A stretch of 64,000 nt of DNA, taken from positions 5,580,001-5,644,000 of the forward strand of contig NZ_JBDFMM010000001.1 in the NCBI RefSeq assembly GCF_047238265.1, written 5' to 3'. Positions 24,479-34,399 of the stretch are shown here, in pieces. A program made the position numbers and the translations under genes. The notes beneath the pieces were generated by a model. That model was not told where the DNA came from and ran no database searches. It worked only from the letters and a program-made list of their open reading frames with translations. The DNA is from Paenibacillus_F sp047238265 (GTDB lineage: Bacteria; Bacillota; Bacilli; Paenibacillales; NBRC-103111). Numbering within the stretch: the stretch's first letter is position 1; the number at the start of each line of letters is the position of its first letter.

Positions 24479-27400
24479 TTACTTAACGGGGATTACCTGG
24501 ACCAAAGCATCGAGAAGAGCTCCCGATTTGTCCATGCTGTATTCCCAGAACATCGCACCGCCCAATCCCTGATCCTGTACATACTGGGCTTTCGCCTTTA
24601 TGGATTCGGGATCGTCGTAGGACAGCCACGTGCTGCCGTCAAAGAGATACGGTGCCTTGGCTGCATCGTCCCAATAACGGGTATAGCCGTTGGCCGCGTT
24701 GTATTTCTCCAAAATTTCGCTATAAGTCGGAGTATACTGCTGGCCTTTACCCTTTTGCCCTAAACCGTTATTGTCTGTCGACTCCACATCCAACCAGATG
24801 TGGCTGTAGAAAGCGATGCCGATGACGATTTTGTTGGCGGGAACTTTAGCGTTTTTATACATTTTTACTACGTTGTCCATACTGAATCCCGGTCCGTAGG
24901 CGTTCGTGTGATGCTCCGTATTTTCAACCCAGGCGCCTGAGTAATCGTAGGTCATGATATTGAAATTATCTAGGTAGTTGGATATCTTTTCAGCTTCCAA
25001 ACCATCTAATTTATCAGAACCGGCCCCTGCCGCCATTGAAATTTCATAATATTTATTGTCGGCAAGTCCCAGCTGATTCAGCTTATCCCGCAGCATTTGA
25101 AGGAACAACGTATAGTTGTGCTTGTCTTCCTTTCTTGCTGTCATATCACCAGTGGCGTCAATAGTCGGATACTCCCAGTCGATATCCACGCCGTCCAGAT
25201 TGTACTTCTTGATATAGTGGATGATGCTATTCGAGAAGGTGTCGCGGGCTTCGTTAGTCAAAACCGCATCGGAGAAGCCGTCCGCTCCCCAACCGCCTAC
25301 GGCAAACAGCACTTTAAGGTTAGGATTCTGTGCTTTCAGGCTGTGAATGTATTGGTAGTTCTGATCGTCCTTTTGTTCCGGACGCGTAATGATTTTGTTG
25401 TCTTTTACCAGCGTAAAGGAATAGTTCAGGTGCGTCAGTTTGTTGGCGTAAACCGAATTCGTGACGGACCAGTCTTCCCAGCCGGCGATGTAAGCGATGA
25501 CTTTCTTTCTAGGGTCTACTTTAAACTTAACGGTTGTAGAAGCCGTTTTGCCGCTTTTACCGTGAACGGCCGTTACAACCAAGGTGTAGTCGCCGGCTTC
25601 GGTAATGCCGGTTCCTTTAGTGTATTCCTCTCCGTTCAGCGTAGCGACACCAACCGTACCCGGTGCATCATCCCAGTTAGGTAGCACACCTGTCGTGTAA
25701 GTCTCCCCTTCCTTGACGTTGGCGATTTGCGGTTTCGCAGGCACAGAAGTGGTATCAGGCGTATAAGGATTGCCTTTCAGCCCGTCCACCAGAGCATCGA
25801 GAAGAGCACCCGTCTCGTCCTGACTGTATTCCCAGAACATGGCTCCGCCGAGCTTTTCCTTCAGCGTATAAGCCGCTTTCTCGGCCATGGACTGAGGATC
25901 ATCGTACGAGATGAAAACTCCTGCTTGGGCATTATACAGATATGGAGCTTTGGCGTCTTGATCCCAATAACGAGTGTATCCGTTGGCTTCGCTGTAAGTC
26001 GCGAGAGTTACGCTGTAAGTTGGGGTAAGCTGAGTTCCGGTAGCTCCTTGTCCCAGTCCGTTATTGGCCACGCCGGTCCACAAATGGCTGTAGAAGGCTG
26101 CACCGATTACGATTTTATGTGCAGGGACTCCATTTTTCTTATACAGTTTCACGGATTGGTCAATGCTGTTGTCGCCCGTTCCATAAAGATTCGTATGATG
26201 CTCCGTCTTTGGAACCCAAGCGCCGGCGAAATCATATGTCATCAGGTTGATGTTATCCAGAAGCGGAGTAATCTTGTCGATTTCAACGCCATCCAGATAT
26301 CCGCTTCCCGCTCCCGCCGCAATTGTAAGTTCATAATAGCGGTTAGTTTCCAGTCCCAGCGCGTTAAGCTTGTCCCTCATTAATTGAAGCAGGGAAGTAA
26401 AGTTCTGCTTGTCTACTCCTCTACCTATGACAATCCCACCGGCTGTTTGCGTCGGATACTCCCAGTCCAGATCAACGCCGTCCAGGTTATATTTTTTCAC
26501 ATACTCGATGATGCTGTCGGTAAACGTTTGACGGGAAGCTTCCGTTAATGCCGCGTCCGAGAAGCCGTCCGCTGCCCAACCTCCTACAGAAATTAAGGTT
26601 TTGAGGTCGGGATTTTGAGTTTTGAGGCTGTGCAGATATGCATAATTGGCATCGTCATTCTGTCCTTCGATCGGGACGATCTTGTTGTCTTTGATATGCG
26701 TAAACGCATAGTTGATGTGCGTCAGTTTAGCCGCGTCGACAGGCTTTGCTTCGGACCAGTTCTTCCAGCCGGCCACGTAACCGATTACTTTCGTTTGTGG
26801 CTCGACTTTAAACTTCACGGTCGTGGAAGCCGTTTTGCCGCTTTTGCCGTGAGCTGAGGTAACGACGAGCGTGTATTCACCGGCTTCGATAATGCCGGTA
26901 CCCTTGGTGTAAGGGGCTCCGTTCAGCGTGGCGCCGCTTGCGGTACCCGCTGCGTCTTTCCAGTTAGGCAGTACGCCCGTCTTGTAAGTCTGCCCTTCGC
27001 TTACACCCGTAACTACAGGCGCGGCAGGCACGGTTGTATTGTCAGGGTTCAGAGCTTGGCCCTTAACGCCTTTAACCAGCGCGTCCAGCAAAGCTCCCGT
27101 CTGATCCTGGCTGTATTCCCAGAACATAGCTCCGCCTAGTTTCTGGCTCAGCACATAGCTTCCCTTTTCATGAAGGGATTGCGGGTCGTCATAAGAAAGG
27201 AATACTTTTGTTTGTTCGCTATACAAGTAAGGTGCTTTGGCCTCGCTATCCCAGTAGCGCTTGTAGCCTTTAGCTTCATTATAATTCGAAATGATTTCAT
27301 TATAAGTCGGTGTCGCGCCGTTACCGACTGCCTTTTGACCCACAATTTTACCGCCTGCCGCTTCTACATCCGTCCACAGGTGGCCATAAAAGGCACCGCC

Positions 27401-29488
27401 GATTACGATTTTGCTTGCCGGCACTTTATTGGCCAGATACAGCTTAACGGATGAATCTACGCTCAGATTACCGGCATACAAATTCGTATGGTGCTCCGTT
27501 TTTTGGACCCATTGACCGGCAAAGTCATAAGTCATCAGATTAATATTGTCGAGCAGCGGGGTGATTTTCTCGATTTCAACCCCGTTGAGGTATTTTTGCG
27601 TAGCGCCGACAGCGATCGTCAGCTCGTAATATTTGCCGTCCTGGCTTCCCAGAGCGTTCAGCTTCTCACGAATCGTTTGAAGCATCAGCGTGAAATTCTG
27701 CTTATCCTCCGGCCGCGCCTTCATAAGACCATCTGCGCTTTGCGTCGGATACTCCCAATCCAGGTCGACACCGTCCAGCTTGTATTTCTTGACATACTCG
27801 ATGATGCTGTCCGCAAACGTATTACGGGAACTATCGGTCAGCGCCGCATCGGAGAAGCCGTCCGCTCCCCATCCGCCGACGGAAGGAAGGATTTTCAGCT
27901 TCGGATTGTCCTTCTTCAAACTTTGCAGATAAGCATAGTTCGCATCGTCGTTTTGTCCCGGAAGAGCGACGATTTTATTGTCTTTTACATGGGTGAACGC
28001 ATAGTTGATATGCGTCAGTTTGGCTGCGTCGATCGGGTTGGAGGCCGACCAGTTTTTCCAGCCCGGCACATACGCGATGACCTTCTTGGCCGTATCCGTG
28101 GAACCTCCGCCTCCGGAGCCGCCGCCACCGACCCAGCCACCGCCGCCGCCGATCGGCGATCCTGTCGTGATGGAGTCTTTCTGCGGGCCGTCTACCTTGA
28201 CAGGAGCTTTCTCGAAGGAAGAGCCTTTACCGCCTTCGTTGACCGTCGCGTTTTCAACGGAGCCGTAGCCGGTAATTTTGGCCAAGGCGTTCAGCACGAG
28301 AGAAGCGATGCTGGCGTCGTTGCCCACGGCCAGTGTCGTGTCCTTTCCGTCCACGGTCACTTTGGAGATGGAACCTTTGGAAATATCGATTTTGATGCCG
28401 GAAGCGAGCACGTTAAGGGAGTTAAATGCTCCGATCAGTTGAACCGTAGATCCGGCAGGCAGTTCTTTCGGAAGGATCACATCGATAAAACCGGCTCCCG
28501 TCAAAGAACTTTCCTCTAACTTAACGGAAGACTGGACATAGGTTTGCTGGACGGAGGAATTCCCTTGGGCCACGAGACGGACCACGCCGGTTTCCTTATC
28601 GACAACAACCTTGATCAGAACCGTGTCTACGAGATGGATGGAGTTTTCTCCGCCGCCGTTGACCGTAACGGTTCCCGATACTTTCACGTTCTTCAAGGTG
28701 ACATCCCCGTTTTCGATGCCTTTACCGAGAAGGAGGTTGCCTTGAATGACCGTGTTTTGCAGGGTAACGCCCGATACATTAACGGCAACGTTCCCGTTAA
28801 CCGTTTCGGTTCCCGAAGCAGGCCCGAACGTGCCGGCCTTGTCGTAGGTAACGGTTTGTAGCGATGGAGCGCGGCCCAGCAGGACTACCGTCTCTGCGCG
28901 GGTCAGCTTGCCTTCGGGACGGAAGGTGCCGTCTTCGTAACCTTCGATGACTCCTTTGGCTACCATGGCGCTTACCGCGCCTTTGCTCCAGTCGGCAATC
29001 GACGCCGCGTCTTTGATGCTCTTCAGCGCGTCTTCGGAAGCCGCATCCAGCTTGAGCAGCTTGGAGAGCATGACCGCGGACTCCTGTCTGCTGACCGGCT
29101 GATCCGGACGGATGCTGCCGTCGCTGTAGCCGTCCACATAACCGGCCGCAACCGCTTTGCTGATTTGTTCGTACTGCCACTGCTCCGCCGTAACGTCCGT
29201 AAACTGGATCGAAGCGGAAGCCGTTAATTTATAGTACCGGTTAATAAGCGCCATAAGCTCTGCGCGCGTAATGGCATTATCCGGCTTAAGAGAGCCGTCC
29301 GAATAGCCTTCGATCAGCCCTTTATCCTGCCATTCGCCAAGCTCTTTCTCTGCCCAATGCCCCTTGATATCGGCCGGCCGGGCGCTTTCTTGTCCCGAAA
29401 CAACAGTCAGATAAGTTGAAAAGACCATGCTTGTACATATAAGTAAAACAAGCCATCTCCAAACAAATGATTGCTTAAGCGCTTTCAT
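24479..29488 (-). CDS. Surface-anchored (SLH) chitinase-like protein with three GH18 domains
   Basis: 1669 residues. Signal peptide about 1-34; three SLH repeats (about 40-205; TRAE-type motifs) for binding pyruvylated wall polymer; a beta-rich repeat region to ~435; a Gly-rich hinge. Then come three GH18 barrels at about 468-808, 900-1238 and 1330-1669, joined by two ~75-residue Ig-like modules that are nearly identical. Each barrel keeps the catalytic DGVDxDWE (acid Glu at about 579, 1010 and 1439) and an SVGGW or AVGGW strand. Expected to hydrolyse chitin or peptidoglycan-like beta-1,4-GlcNAc polymers at the surface. The start at 29488 is chosen for the signal peptide and the GGGGTG just upstream; ATGs at 29530 and 29506 are alternatives. 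Confidence 0.92.
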   Translation of the reverse strand: MKALKQSFVWRWLVLLICTSMVFSTYLTVVSGQESARPADIKGHWAEKELGEWQDKGLIEGYSDGSLKPDNAITRAELMALINRYYKLTASASIQFTDVTAEQWQYEQISKAVAAGYVDGYSDGSIRPDQPVSRQESAVMLSKLLKLDAASEDALKSIKDAASIADWSKGAVSAMVAKGVIEGYEDGTFRPEGKLTRAETVVLLGRAPSLQTVTYDKAGTFGPASGTETVNGNVAVNVSGVTLQNTVIQGNLLLGKGIENGDVTLKNVKVSGTVTVNGGGENSIHLVDTVLIKVVVDKETGVVRLVAQGNSSVQQTYVQSSVKLEESSLTGAGFIDVILPKELPAGSTVQLIGAFNSLNVLASGIKIDISKGSISKVTVDGKDTTLAVGNDASIASLVLNALAKITGYGSVENATVNEGGKGSSFEKAPVKVDGPQKDSITTGSPIGGGGGWVGGGGSGGGGSTDTAKKVIAYVPGWKNWSASNPIDAAKLTHINYAFTHVKDNKIVALPGQNDDANYAYLQSLKKDNPKLKILPSVGGWGADGFSDAALTDSSRNTFADSIIEYVKKYKLDGVDLDWEYPTQSADGLMKARPEDKQNFTLMLQTIREKLNALGSQDGKYYELTIAVGATQKYLNGVEIEKITPLLDNINLMTYDFAGQWVQKTEHHTNLYAGNLSVDSSVKLYLANKVPASKIVIGGAFYGHLWTDVEAAGGKIVGQKAVGNGATPTYNEIISNYNEAKGYKRYWDSEAKAPYLYSEQTKVFLSYDDPQSLHEKGSYVLSQKLGGAMFWEYSQDQTGALLDALVKGVKGQALNPDNTTVPAAPVVTGVSEGQTYKTGVLPNWKDAAGTASGATLNGAPYTKGTGIIEAGEYTLVVTSAHGKSGKTASTTVKFKVEPQTKVIGYVAGWKNWSEAKPVDAAKLTHINYAFTHIKDNKIVPIEGQNDDANYAYLHSLKTQNPDLKTLISVGGWAADGFSDAALTEASRQTFTDSIIEYVKKYNLDGVDLDWEYPTQTAGGIVIGRGVDKQNFTSLLQLMRDKLNALGLETNRYYELTIAAGAGSGYLDGVEIDKITPLLDNINLMTYDFAGAWVPKTEHHTNLYGTGDNSIDQSVKLYKKNGVPAHKIVIGAAFYSHLWTGVANNGLGQGATGTQLTPTYSVTLATYSEANGYTRYWDQDAKAPYLYNAQAGVFISYDDPQSMAEKAAYTLKEKLGGAMFWEYSQDETGALLDALVDGLKGNPYTPDTTSVPAKPQIANVKEGETYTTGVLPNWDDAPGTVGVATLNGEEYTKGTGITEAGDYTLVVTAVHGKSGKTASTTVKFKVDPRKKVIAYIAGWEDWSVTNSVYANKLTHLNYSFTLVKDNKIITRPEQKDDQNYQYIHSLKAQNPNLKVLFAVGGWGADGFSDAVLTNEARDTFSNSIIHYIKKYNLDGVDIDWEYPTIDATGDMTARKEDKHNYTLFLQMLRDKLNQLGLADNKYYEISMAAGAGSDKLDGLEAEKISNYLDNFNIMTYDYSGAWVENTEHHTNAYGPGFSMDNVVKMYKNAKVPANKIVIGIAFYSHIWLDVESTDNNGLGQKGKGQQYTPTYSEILEKYNAANGYTRYWDDAAKAPYLFDGSTWLSYDDPESIKAKAQYVQDQGLGGAMFWEYSMDKSGALLDALVQVIPVK

Positions 29489-29647
29489 ACTACACCCCAA
29501 TTTCATCAAATTTATACAATGCCATTCCAAAGAGGAATCCTTCTCACCTCCATTGCATTCTCTTCGCAGGCACTGCTTCTAAATTCAGCCGCTTGGCATG
29601 AACTTAAAACAAACTCATAAATATGGATAATGCTCATCCGAAAACTT

Positions 29648-29661
29648 GGTAAACGGTTACA
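29648..29661. promoter_or_regulatory. CcpA cre-like site upstream of the chitinase
   Basis: GGTAAACGGTTACA matches the cre pattern TGNAANCGNWNNCW except at the first base, and contains the central CG. It lies 160 bases before the chitinase start. Catabolite repression of chitinases is common in Bacillales; the site is tentative. Confidence 0.35.
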
Positions 29662-29962
29662 TAATGCGGTTGAAAGGGCAAACGTGCGCTGCTCACAGAA
29701 AGACTGAAGTGAATGAATTTTACAATAAAATTATTGATTAATTATGAATGACGACAAGCCGAAAGTGGGGAAAAACTGAGGATAAATTTGCGGAAGTTAT
29801 TATGCCGGTTACTAATAATTATAATGGTTTTACAAAAGGTTAACAGGGATGTTTTTATCCACTGGAAGGGGATAATTCTCTATCAGGCTATTAAATTCAC
29901 GGATTTTTTATACTTATTAACGATAATAAAAAGCCCATTTATGACGCGAAAATTAATACAAA

Positions 29963-30001
29963 AAAACCGCCGGGGAATTGTATCCCCCGGCGGCTTTTCC
30001 G
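29963..30001. terminator. Terminator of the SLH nucleotidase gene
   Basis: GCCGCCGGGGGAT pairs with ATTCCCCGGCGG, followed by T7 on the minus strand, 35 bases beyond the stop. Confidence 0.85.
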
Positions 30002-30035
30002 GATGGCTCGGCGCCATGCCGCAAACGCGATCCGG

Positions 30036-33000
30036 TTACTTCGTAATGCCGTTATAAATGACTTGCGCCGCTTCCGCACGTGTGGCTTTCGCACGAGGTG
30101 CGAACACGCCATCGGCACGTCCGGTCATCAGGCCCTTCTCGGCGGCTGTTTCCACAGCCGTTTTGGCCCAGGCGCTGATTTCCCCGCCATCCGTAAAGAC
30201 AGCTTTAGGCGTACCTGTCGTTCCTTGAAGCTGCGCGTACATGCGTGTAATCATGACCGCCATCTCTTCACGCGTAATCTTCTGGTCCGGCGCGAAGGTA
30301 TCTGCGGAATTGCCTTCCACGATGCCCTTCTCGGATGCGGCCGCTACGGCTTCCGCATACCAGTTTCCGGCCGGCACGTCTTTAAACGCGGACGGCTTGG
30401 AAGAGACGAGCTTCATCTGTTTCACGATCATGTTCACGAACTGGGCGCGGGTCACATCCTGCTCCGGCTCGAAACGGTTGTCGGCTACGCCGTCGATGAT
30501 CTGCTTGCCGGAAAGCTCCTGAATGACTTTATAAGCCCAGTGTGTCTGCGGAACGTCCGCGAACGACTTCAGGTTCACGATACGGCCGTCGAGAGCCGCC
30601 GTGATTTTGCCGCCTTTGAACGTTTTCGTGATGTAGTTGTAGAACACATCGAGATCGATCAGGCCGGCTTGAGAGTTTTTGCCTTCCACCAGCACTTTAT
30701 AGTTGTCACCGCCCGCAGCCATGAAGTTATTCACGGTTACGGTATACTCGGCGGCATCCTCAATCGGAGTGCCGTCCGCTTTCGTCAGCTTCACGATACG
30801 CTCGGCTGCCGGCTTGCTAAAGTCGGCCGTATACTTCAGACCGGAAATTTGCAGCGTTTTGGTATCTGCGGATCCGTCCGATTTCTTGCCCCACTGCTGC
30901 TGCAGAAGCGTTTTGATCTGGGAGCCTGTCAGCGTCATTTTAACGAGCGTGTTGCCAAACGGCTGAATTTTCGCGAGATCGGAGAACTTGATGTCTCCTT
31001 TAGGCAGATCGGCACGGATACCGCCCGGGTTCATGAAAGCGAAGTCCGTGTTCATGCCGTCACGCATAGCGTCCGCAATCAGGTTACCCAGCGGAGCTTC
31101 TTCGTTGTAGGCGTTGTTTCTGGAAATCACGGAATCCGTCGTACCGACAGGCTGCTTCAGAACCGGATATTTGTCCAGGTATTTGTTGATCAGAGCGACC
31201 GTATCCGCATCAGGTGTTACGCCTTCCTGCTTCACATCAACGATTTCCGCCGTTTTCTTCACGATATCGCCCGTAGCCGGATCGATTTCGAGGTCGACGT
31301 CGGCAAACGCCGTGCCGTAGGAATACGCTTGAACGATCAGCTTGTTGTCTACGACCGTATTAACTTTGGCATGATTGTCACCGGCGAAAATTACGTCGAC
31401 TTCATCGTCGATCGCGTTAGCCAGATCAACCGCCTCGCCGGAAGCCACGTTGTCTTTCACGCTTGCCGGATCGTGCGCCAGAACGACGATCGCTTTTACG
31501 CCTTTGGCTTTCAGTTCTTGTACGGCTTTGTTTACAACGGGAGCCTGTTCAACGAACTTAACGCCTTTCAGGCCGTCCGGAGATACTTTGGACGGAGTGG
31601 AGTTGGTCGCCACGCCGATAAATCCGACTTTTTGGCCGCCCACCTCTTTGATTACGTAAGAAGGCAGAATGTTCTCGCCCGTCTTCTCGTCCACCACGTT
31701 AGCGTTCACGTACGGGAAGTTCAATTTATCGAAGGTCACGTCTTTGTTCTTCGTATCGGTGCCGCCCTTGATTTGAGCGAGCATAGCGCCTACGCCCTGG
31801 TCAAACTCGTGGTTGCCCAGCGTGCCTACGTCGAATTTCAGCATGTTCATGAATTCCAGGGTCGGCTTGTCGCGCTCCATCGAGGAGACCGGTGCGGTCG
31901 CGCCTACGGAATCACCTGCATGAACGAGCAGTGTGTTCGGGTTCGTTTTCTTTCTTTCTTTCAAGTAAGTCGCCAGGTAAGGGGCGCTGCCCACTTTGCC
32001 GGTCGCGGTTTCCGTCGTCGTATCGAGCTGACCGTGGAAATCGTTAATGCCGAGGAGCTGGACTTTGACGTTCTTGTTGTCCGGTTGAGGCTGGCCTTTT
32101 CCGCTCAGGTCGATGGAATAGACGCTGAAGCCTTTGTCCGTCGCGGCCCCCGTGCTCTTGATATGCGGGTTCTCCGGCAGATACGTAACGGCACTCGGAG
32201 AGCTTGTGAACGTGACTTTCACATTGCCGGTAACCGGTGCGATGGACCAGTTTTTGTCCGCGGCCGGGTTGATCGTTTTCTGTTCGGAAATATAATCCAT
32301 CAGCGCCTGACGGTTTTCGTCCGCGGAATCCACGATCAGCTCCGCGTTCTTGAGACCCGGGAAGTTCCCGCCCCCGCTTGCGCGGTAGTTGTTCGTCACC
32401 ACGATGAACTCCTGGTTAGGGTCGATCGGCTTGCCGTTGAACTGGAGATTCACAATCCGGCTGGAAGAAGCGTCGTTAACGGCTCCGTCCACTTTGTATT
32501 TCGCCGGTTTCGTTACGTCCACCTGGTAAGTCACTCCGTCGATCACGTCGAAGTTAAACACCTGGAAGGAGGCGTTCAGAAGCTGCTGCTCATCCGTTTT
32601 GGCCGGGTCGATCTGATTGAACATGCCCGCCGACATTTCCAGCCATTCTTTCACGCCGGAGCCTTTGATTTTGACGGCTTTCAGCGTGTTGTCGTACAGA
32701 TAAAGGTCGCTCGCGCTCTTGATCGCGATCGGGCCTTTGGCGATATCCGTGTACTCCGACGGGCCGTTGCGTCCGGCTTTGAACGGAGCGCCTACGGAGA
32801 GAATCGGAAGGTCTTTATATTGCGGCAGAGTCGTCGAAATGTACTTGCTCACATATTCCTTCTGAGCGTTCGTGACGATCTGGACCGAAGGGTCGTCCTG
32901 CACAAGCGCGAAATAGCTGTGAATCGGAGCCGTCGTTTCGCCGATCGGCTGGTTCGCGTATTTCTTCGTGCCCTCGTGCTCGGCCGAAACCGCTTGTACG

Positions 33001-34133
33001 ATAGCCGGATCGGTATCCACAAGCGCTTTTTTGGCCGTGCTGTCATAGATATAACGGGTCGAGGACTGGGAATTCGAAACCTTCCACTTGCCGCTCTCCT
33101 GCACGAGCTTCAAGTCGATAAGACCGAGGTTCGAGCCGCCGTAGCCGGACTGTACGGCCGCAACGCCGTTGATTGTGCCCTTGGCGTTGTCTACGCCGGC
33201 AACCGGGTTGCCGTTCGCGTCTTTAAAAAGCGCGTCGAGCTTCTTCACGTCAGGCGTAGGGAACACCTTATGAGAGTGCGAGAACGTAATCGCGTCGATG
33301 CCGGGCACCTTGCTGAGAGGCAGAACCGCGTTCTCGGCGAGCTGGTCATTCGCCGCAGCCGTACCGTCAAAACCGGAGTGCGCCATCGCGATCACGATAT
33401 CCGCACCTTTGGCTCTCATTTCAGGCACGAATTTCTTGGCCGTCGCGACGATGTCCCTGGCCACGACTTTGCCGGTAAGGTTAACTTTGTCCCACTCCAT
33501 GATTTGCGGAGTCACGAGTCCGATGACGCCGATTTTGATTTTCTGATCGTTGCCGTTCTCGTCTTTGAACGTCTTGTCCATAATCAGATAAGGCGTGAAC
33601 TTGTTGACGTCGTTATCCGGGTTGTTATCTTTGTCATCTATGTACACGTTAGCGTTAATGTATGGGAATTTGGCCCCTTTGATCGATTTGTCGAGAAAAT
33701 CAAGGCCATAGTTGAATTCATGATTGCCGAAGGTAGCCGCATCGTAATCCAATAGATTCATAGCTTTGTAGACAGGATGAATGGCGCCGGGGTCTTTGAG
33801 CTGGTTAATCTGGGCCATGTAGGTTCCAAGCGGAGTCCCCTGGATCAAGTCTCCGTTGTCGACAAGGAACGTGTTGGGGTTTTCCTTACGCGCTTCCTTG
33901 ATCAGCGTGGCGGTTTTGGCCAAACCTACGCTTGCCGCCGCAGCGTCCTTATAATAATCATAGTCTACAAGATTCGTATGCAAATCCGTCGTTTCCATGA
34001 TACGAAGATTAACGGTCGGGGAAGCGGATGTTTGCGCTTGCACAATGCCTCCTAGAGACTGGGATGAAATGATGCCGAATGCGAGGGAAGCGGTCGCGAG
34101 CTTCTTCATTCTTCTGAACTTCCTGGATCCCAT
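30036..34133 (-). CDS. SLH-anchored bifunctional cyclic-phosphodiesterase/nucleotidase
   Basis: 1365 residues. Signal peptide (cleavage near QAQ), then two complete metallophosphoesterase/5'-nucleotidase units. Unit 1 (about 40-660) is CpdB-like, with METTDLHTN, DNGDLIQG and GNHEFNYGLDF. Unit 2 (about 685-1180) is 5'-nucleotidase-like, with GINDFHGQLD, HAGDSVGA, GNHEFDQG and a C-terminal substrate domain (MNPGGIRADLPKG). Three SLH repeats close the protein (about 1188-1365). This resembles B. subtilis YfkN, but with SLH anchoring. It should turn 2',3'-cyclic and 5'-nucleotides into nucleosides outside the cell, feeding phosphate and purine scavenging. GGAAGGTGG lies upstream of the ATG. Confidence 0.92.
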   Translation of the reverse strand: MGSRKFRRMKKLATASLAFGIISSQSLGGIVQAQTSASPTVNLRIMETTDLHTNLVDYDYYKDAAAASVGLAKTATLIKEARKENPNTFLVDNGDLIQGTPLGTYMAQINQLKDPGAIHPVYKAMNLLDYDAATFGNHEFNYGLDFLDKSIKGAKFPYINANVYIDDKDNNPDNDVNKFTPYLIMDKTFKDENGNDQKIKIGVIGLVTPQIMEWDKVNLTGKVVARDIVATAKKFVPEMRAKGADIVIAMAHSGFDGTAAANDQLAENAVLPLSKVPGIDAITFSHSHKVFPTPDVKKLDALFKDANGNPVAGVDNAKGTINGVAAVQSGYGGSNLGLIDLKLVQESGKWKVSNSQSSTRYIYDSTAKKALVDTDPAIVQAVSAEHEGTKKYANQPIGETTAPIHSYFALVQDDPSVQIVTNAQKEYVSKYISTTLPQYKDLPILSVGAPFKAGRNGPSEYTDIAKGPIAIKSASDLYLYDNTLKAVKIKGSGVKEWLEMSAGMFNQIDPAKTDEQQLLNASFQVFNFDVIDGVTYQVDVTKPAKYKVDGAVNDASSSRIVNLQFNGKPIDPNQEFIVVTNNYRASGGGNFPGLKNAELIVDSADENRQALMDYISEQKTINPAADKNWSIAPVTGNVKVTFTSSPSAVTYLPENPHIKSTGAATDKGFSVYSIDLSGKGQPQPDNKNVKVQLLGINDFHGQLDTTTETATGKVGSAPYLATYLKERKKTNPNTLLVHAGDSVGATAPVSSMERDKPTLEFMNMLKFDVGTLGNHEFDQGVGAMLAQIKGGTDTKNKDVTFDKLNFPYVNANVVDEKTGENILPSYVIKEVGGQKVGFIGVATNSTPSKVSPDGLKGVKFVEQAPVVNKAVQELKAKGVKAIVVLAHDPASVKDNVASGEAVDLANAIDDEVDVIFAGDNHAKVNTVVDNKLIVQAYSYGTAFADVDLEIDPATGDIVKKTAEIVDVKQEGVTPDADTVALINKYLDKYPVLKQPVGTTDSVISRNNAYNEEAPLGNLIADAMRDGMNTDFAFMNPGGIRADLPKGDIKFSDLAKIQPFGNTLVKMTLTGSQIKTLLQQQWGKKSDGSADTKTLQISGLKYTADFSKPAAERIVKLTKADGTPIEDAAEYTVTVNNFMAAGGDNYKVLVEGKNSQAGLIDLDVFYNYITKTFKGGKITAALDGRIVNLKSFADVPQTHWAYKVIQELSGKQIIDGVADNRFEPEQDVTRAQFVNMIVKQMKLVSSKPSAFKDVPAGNWYAEAVAAASEKGIVEGNSADTFAPDQKITREEMAVMITRMYAQLQGTTGTPKAVFTDGGEISAWAKTAVETAAEKGLMTGRADGVFAPRAKATRAEAAQVIYNGITK

Positions 34134-34220
34134 TGCGAGAATTCCACCTTCCTGAAAATAGTTACTTACCGATTTTAGCAGGTTCGGAATTAACCGTGTG
34201 TAAAATATTTAATAATTTTG

Positions 34221-34235
34221 ATGAAAACGCTTAAA
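34221..34235. promoter_or_regulatory. CcpA cre-like site before the amylase gene
   Basis: ATGAAAACGCTTAAA agrees with the cre consensus except for one base (A where C is expected). It lies between the divergent nucleotidase and amylase genes. Glucose repression of amylase is classical; the site is inferred. Confidence 0.4.
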
Positions 34236-34399
34236 ATGATTCTTAAGTCCCGTATTTAACCACCGGTCAATCCCGGAGACAGCCCATTTAAACCACGCGG
34301 GTTTAGACAGGACGTCCACTTGGGTAACCATTCCTTAGACCAAAAGAGATGAGCGACCCTTTGCTACAAAAGGCCCATAGTCGATTAGGAGGAAAAGGA

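Larger units (their letters stand above)
29489..30035. other. 547-bp intergenic region, chitinase promoter side
   Basis: AT-rich with no supported gene. It contains a CcpA-box-like palindrome (29648-29661) and, at its right end, the terminator of the nucleotidase gene. Confidence 0.6.

Noticed and set aside
30003..33755. 1250-codon open frame on the plus strand
   Set aside because: It is exactly antisense to the SLH nucleotidase, whose sequence matches known families throughout; the antisense frame is Arg/His/Val-rich low-information protein typical of GC-rich shadows.
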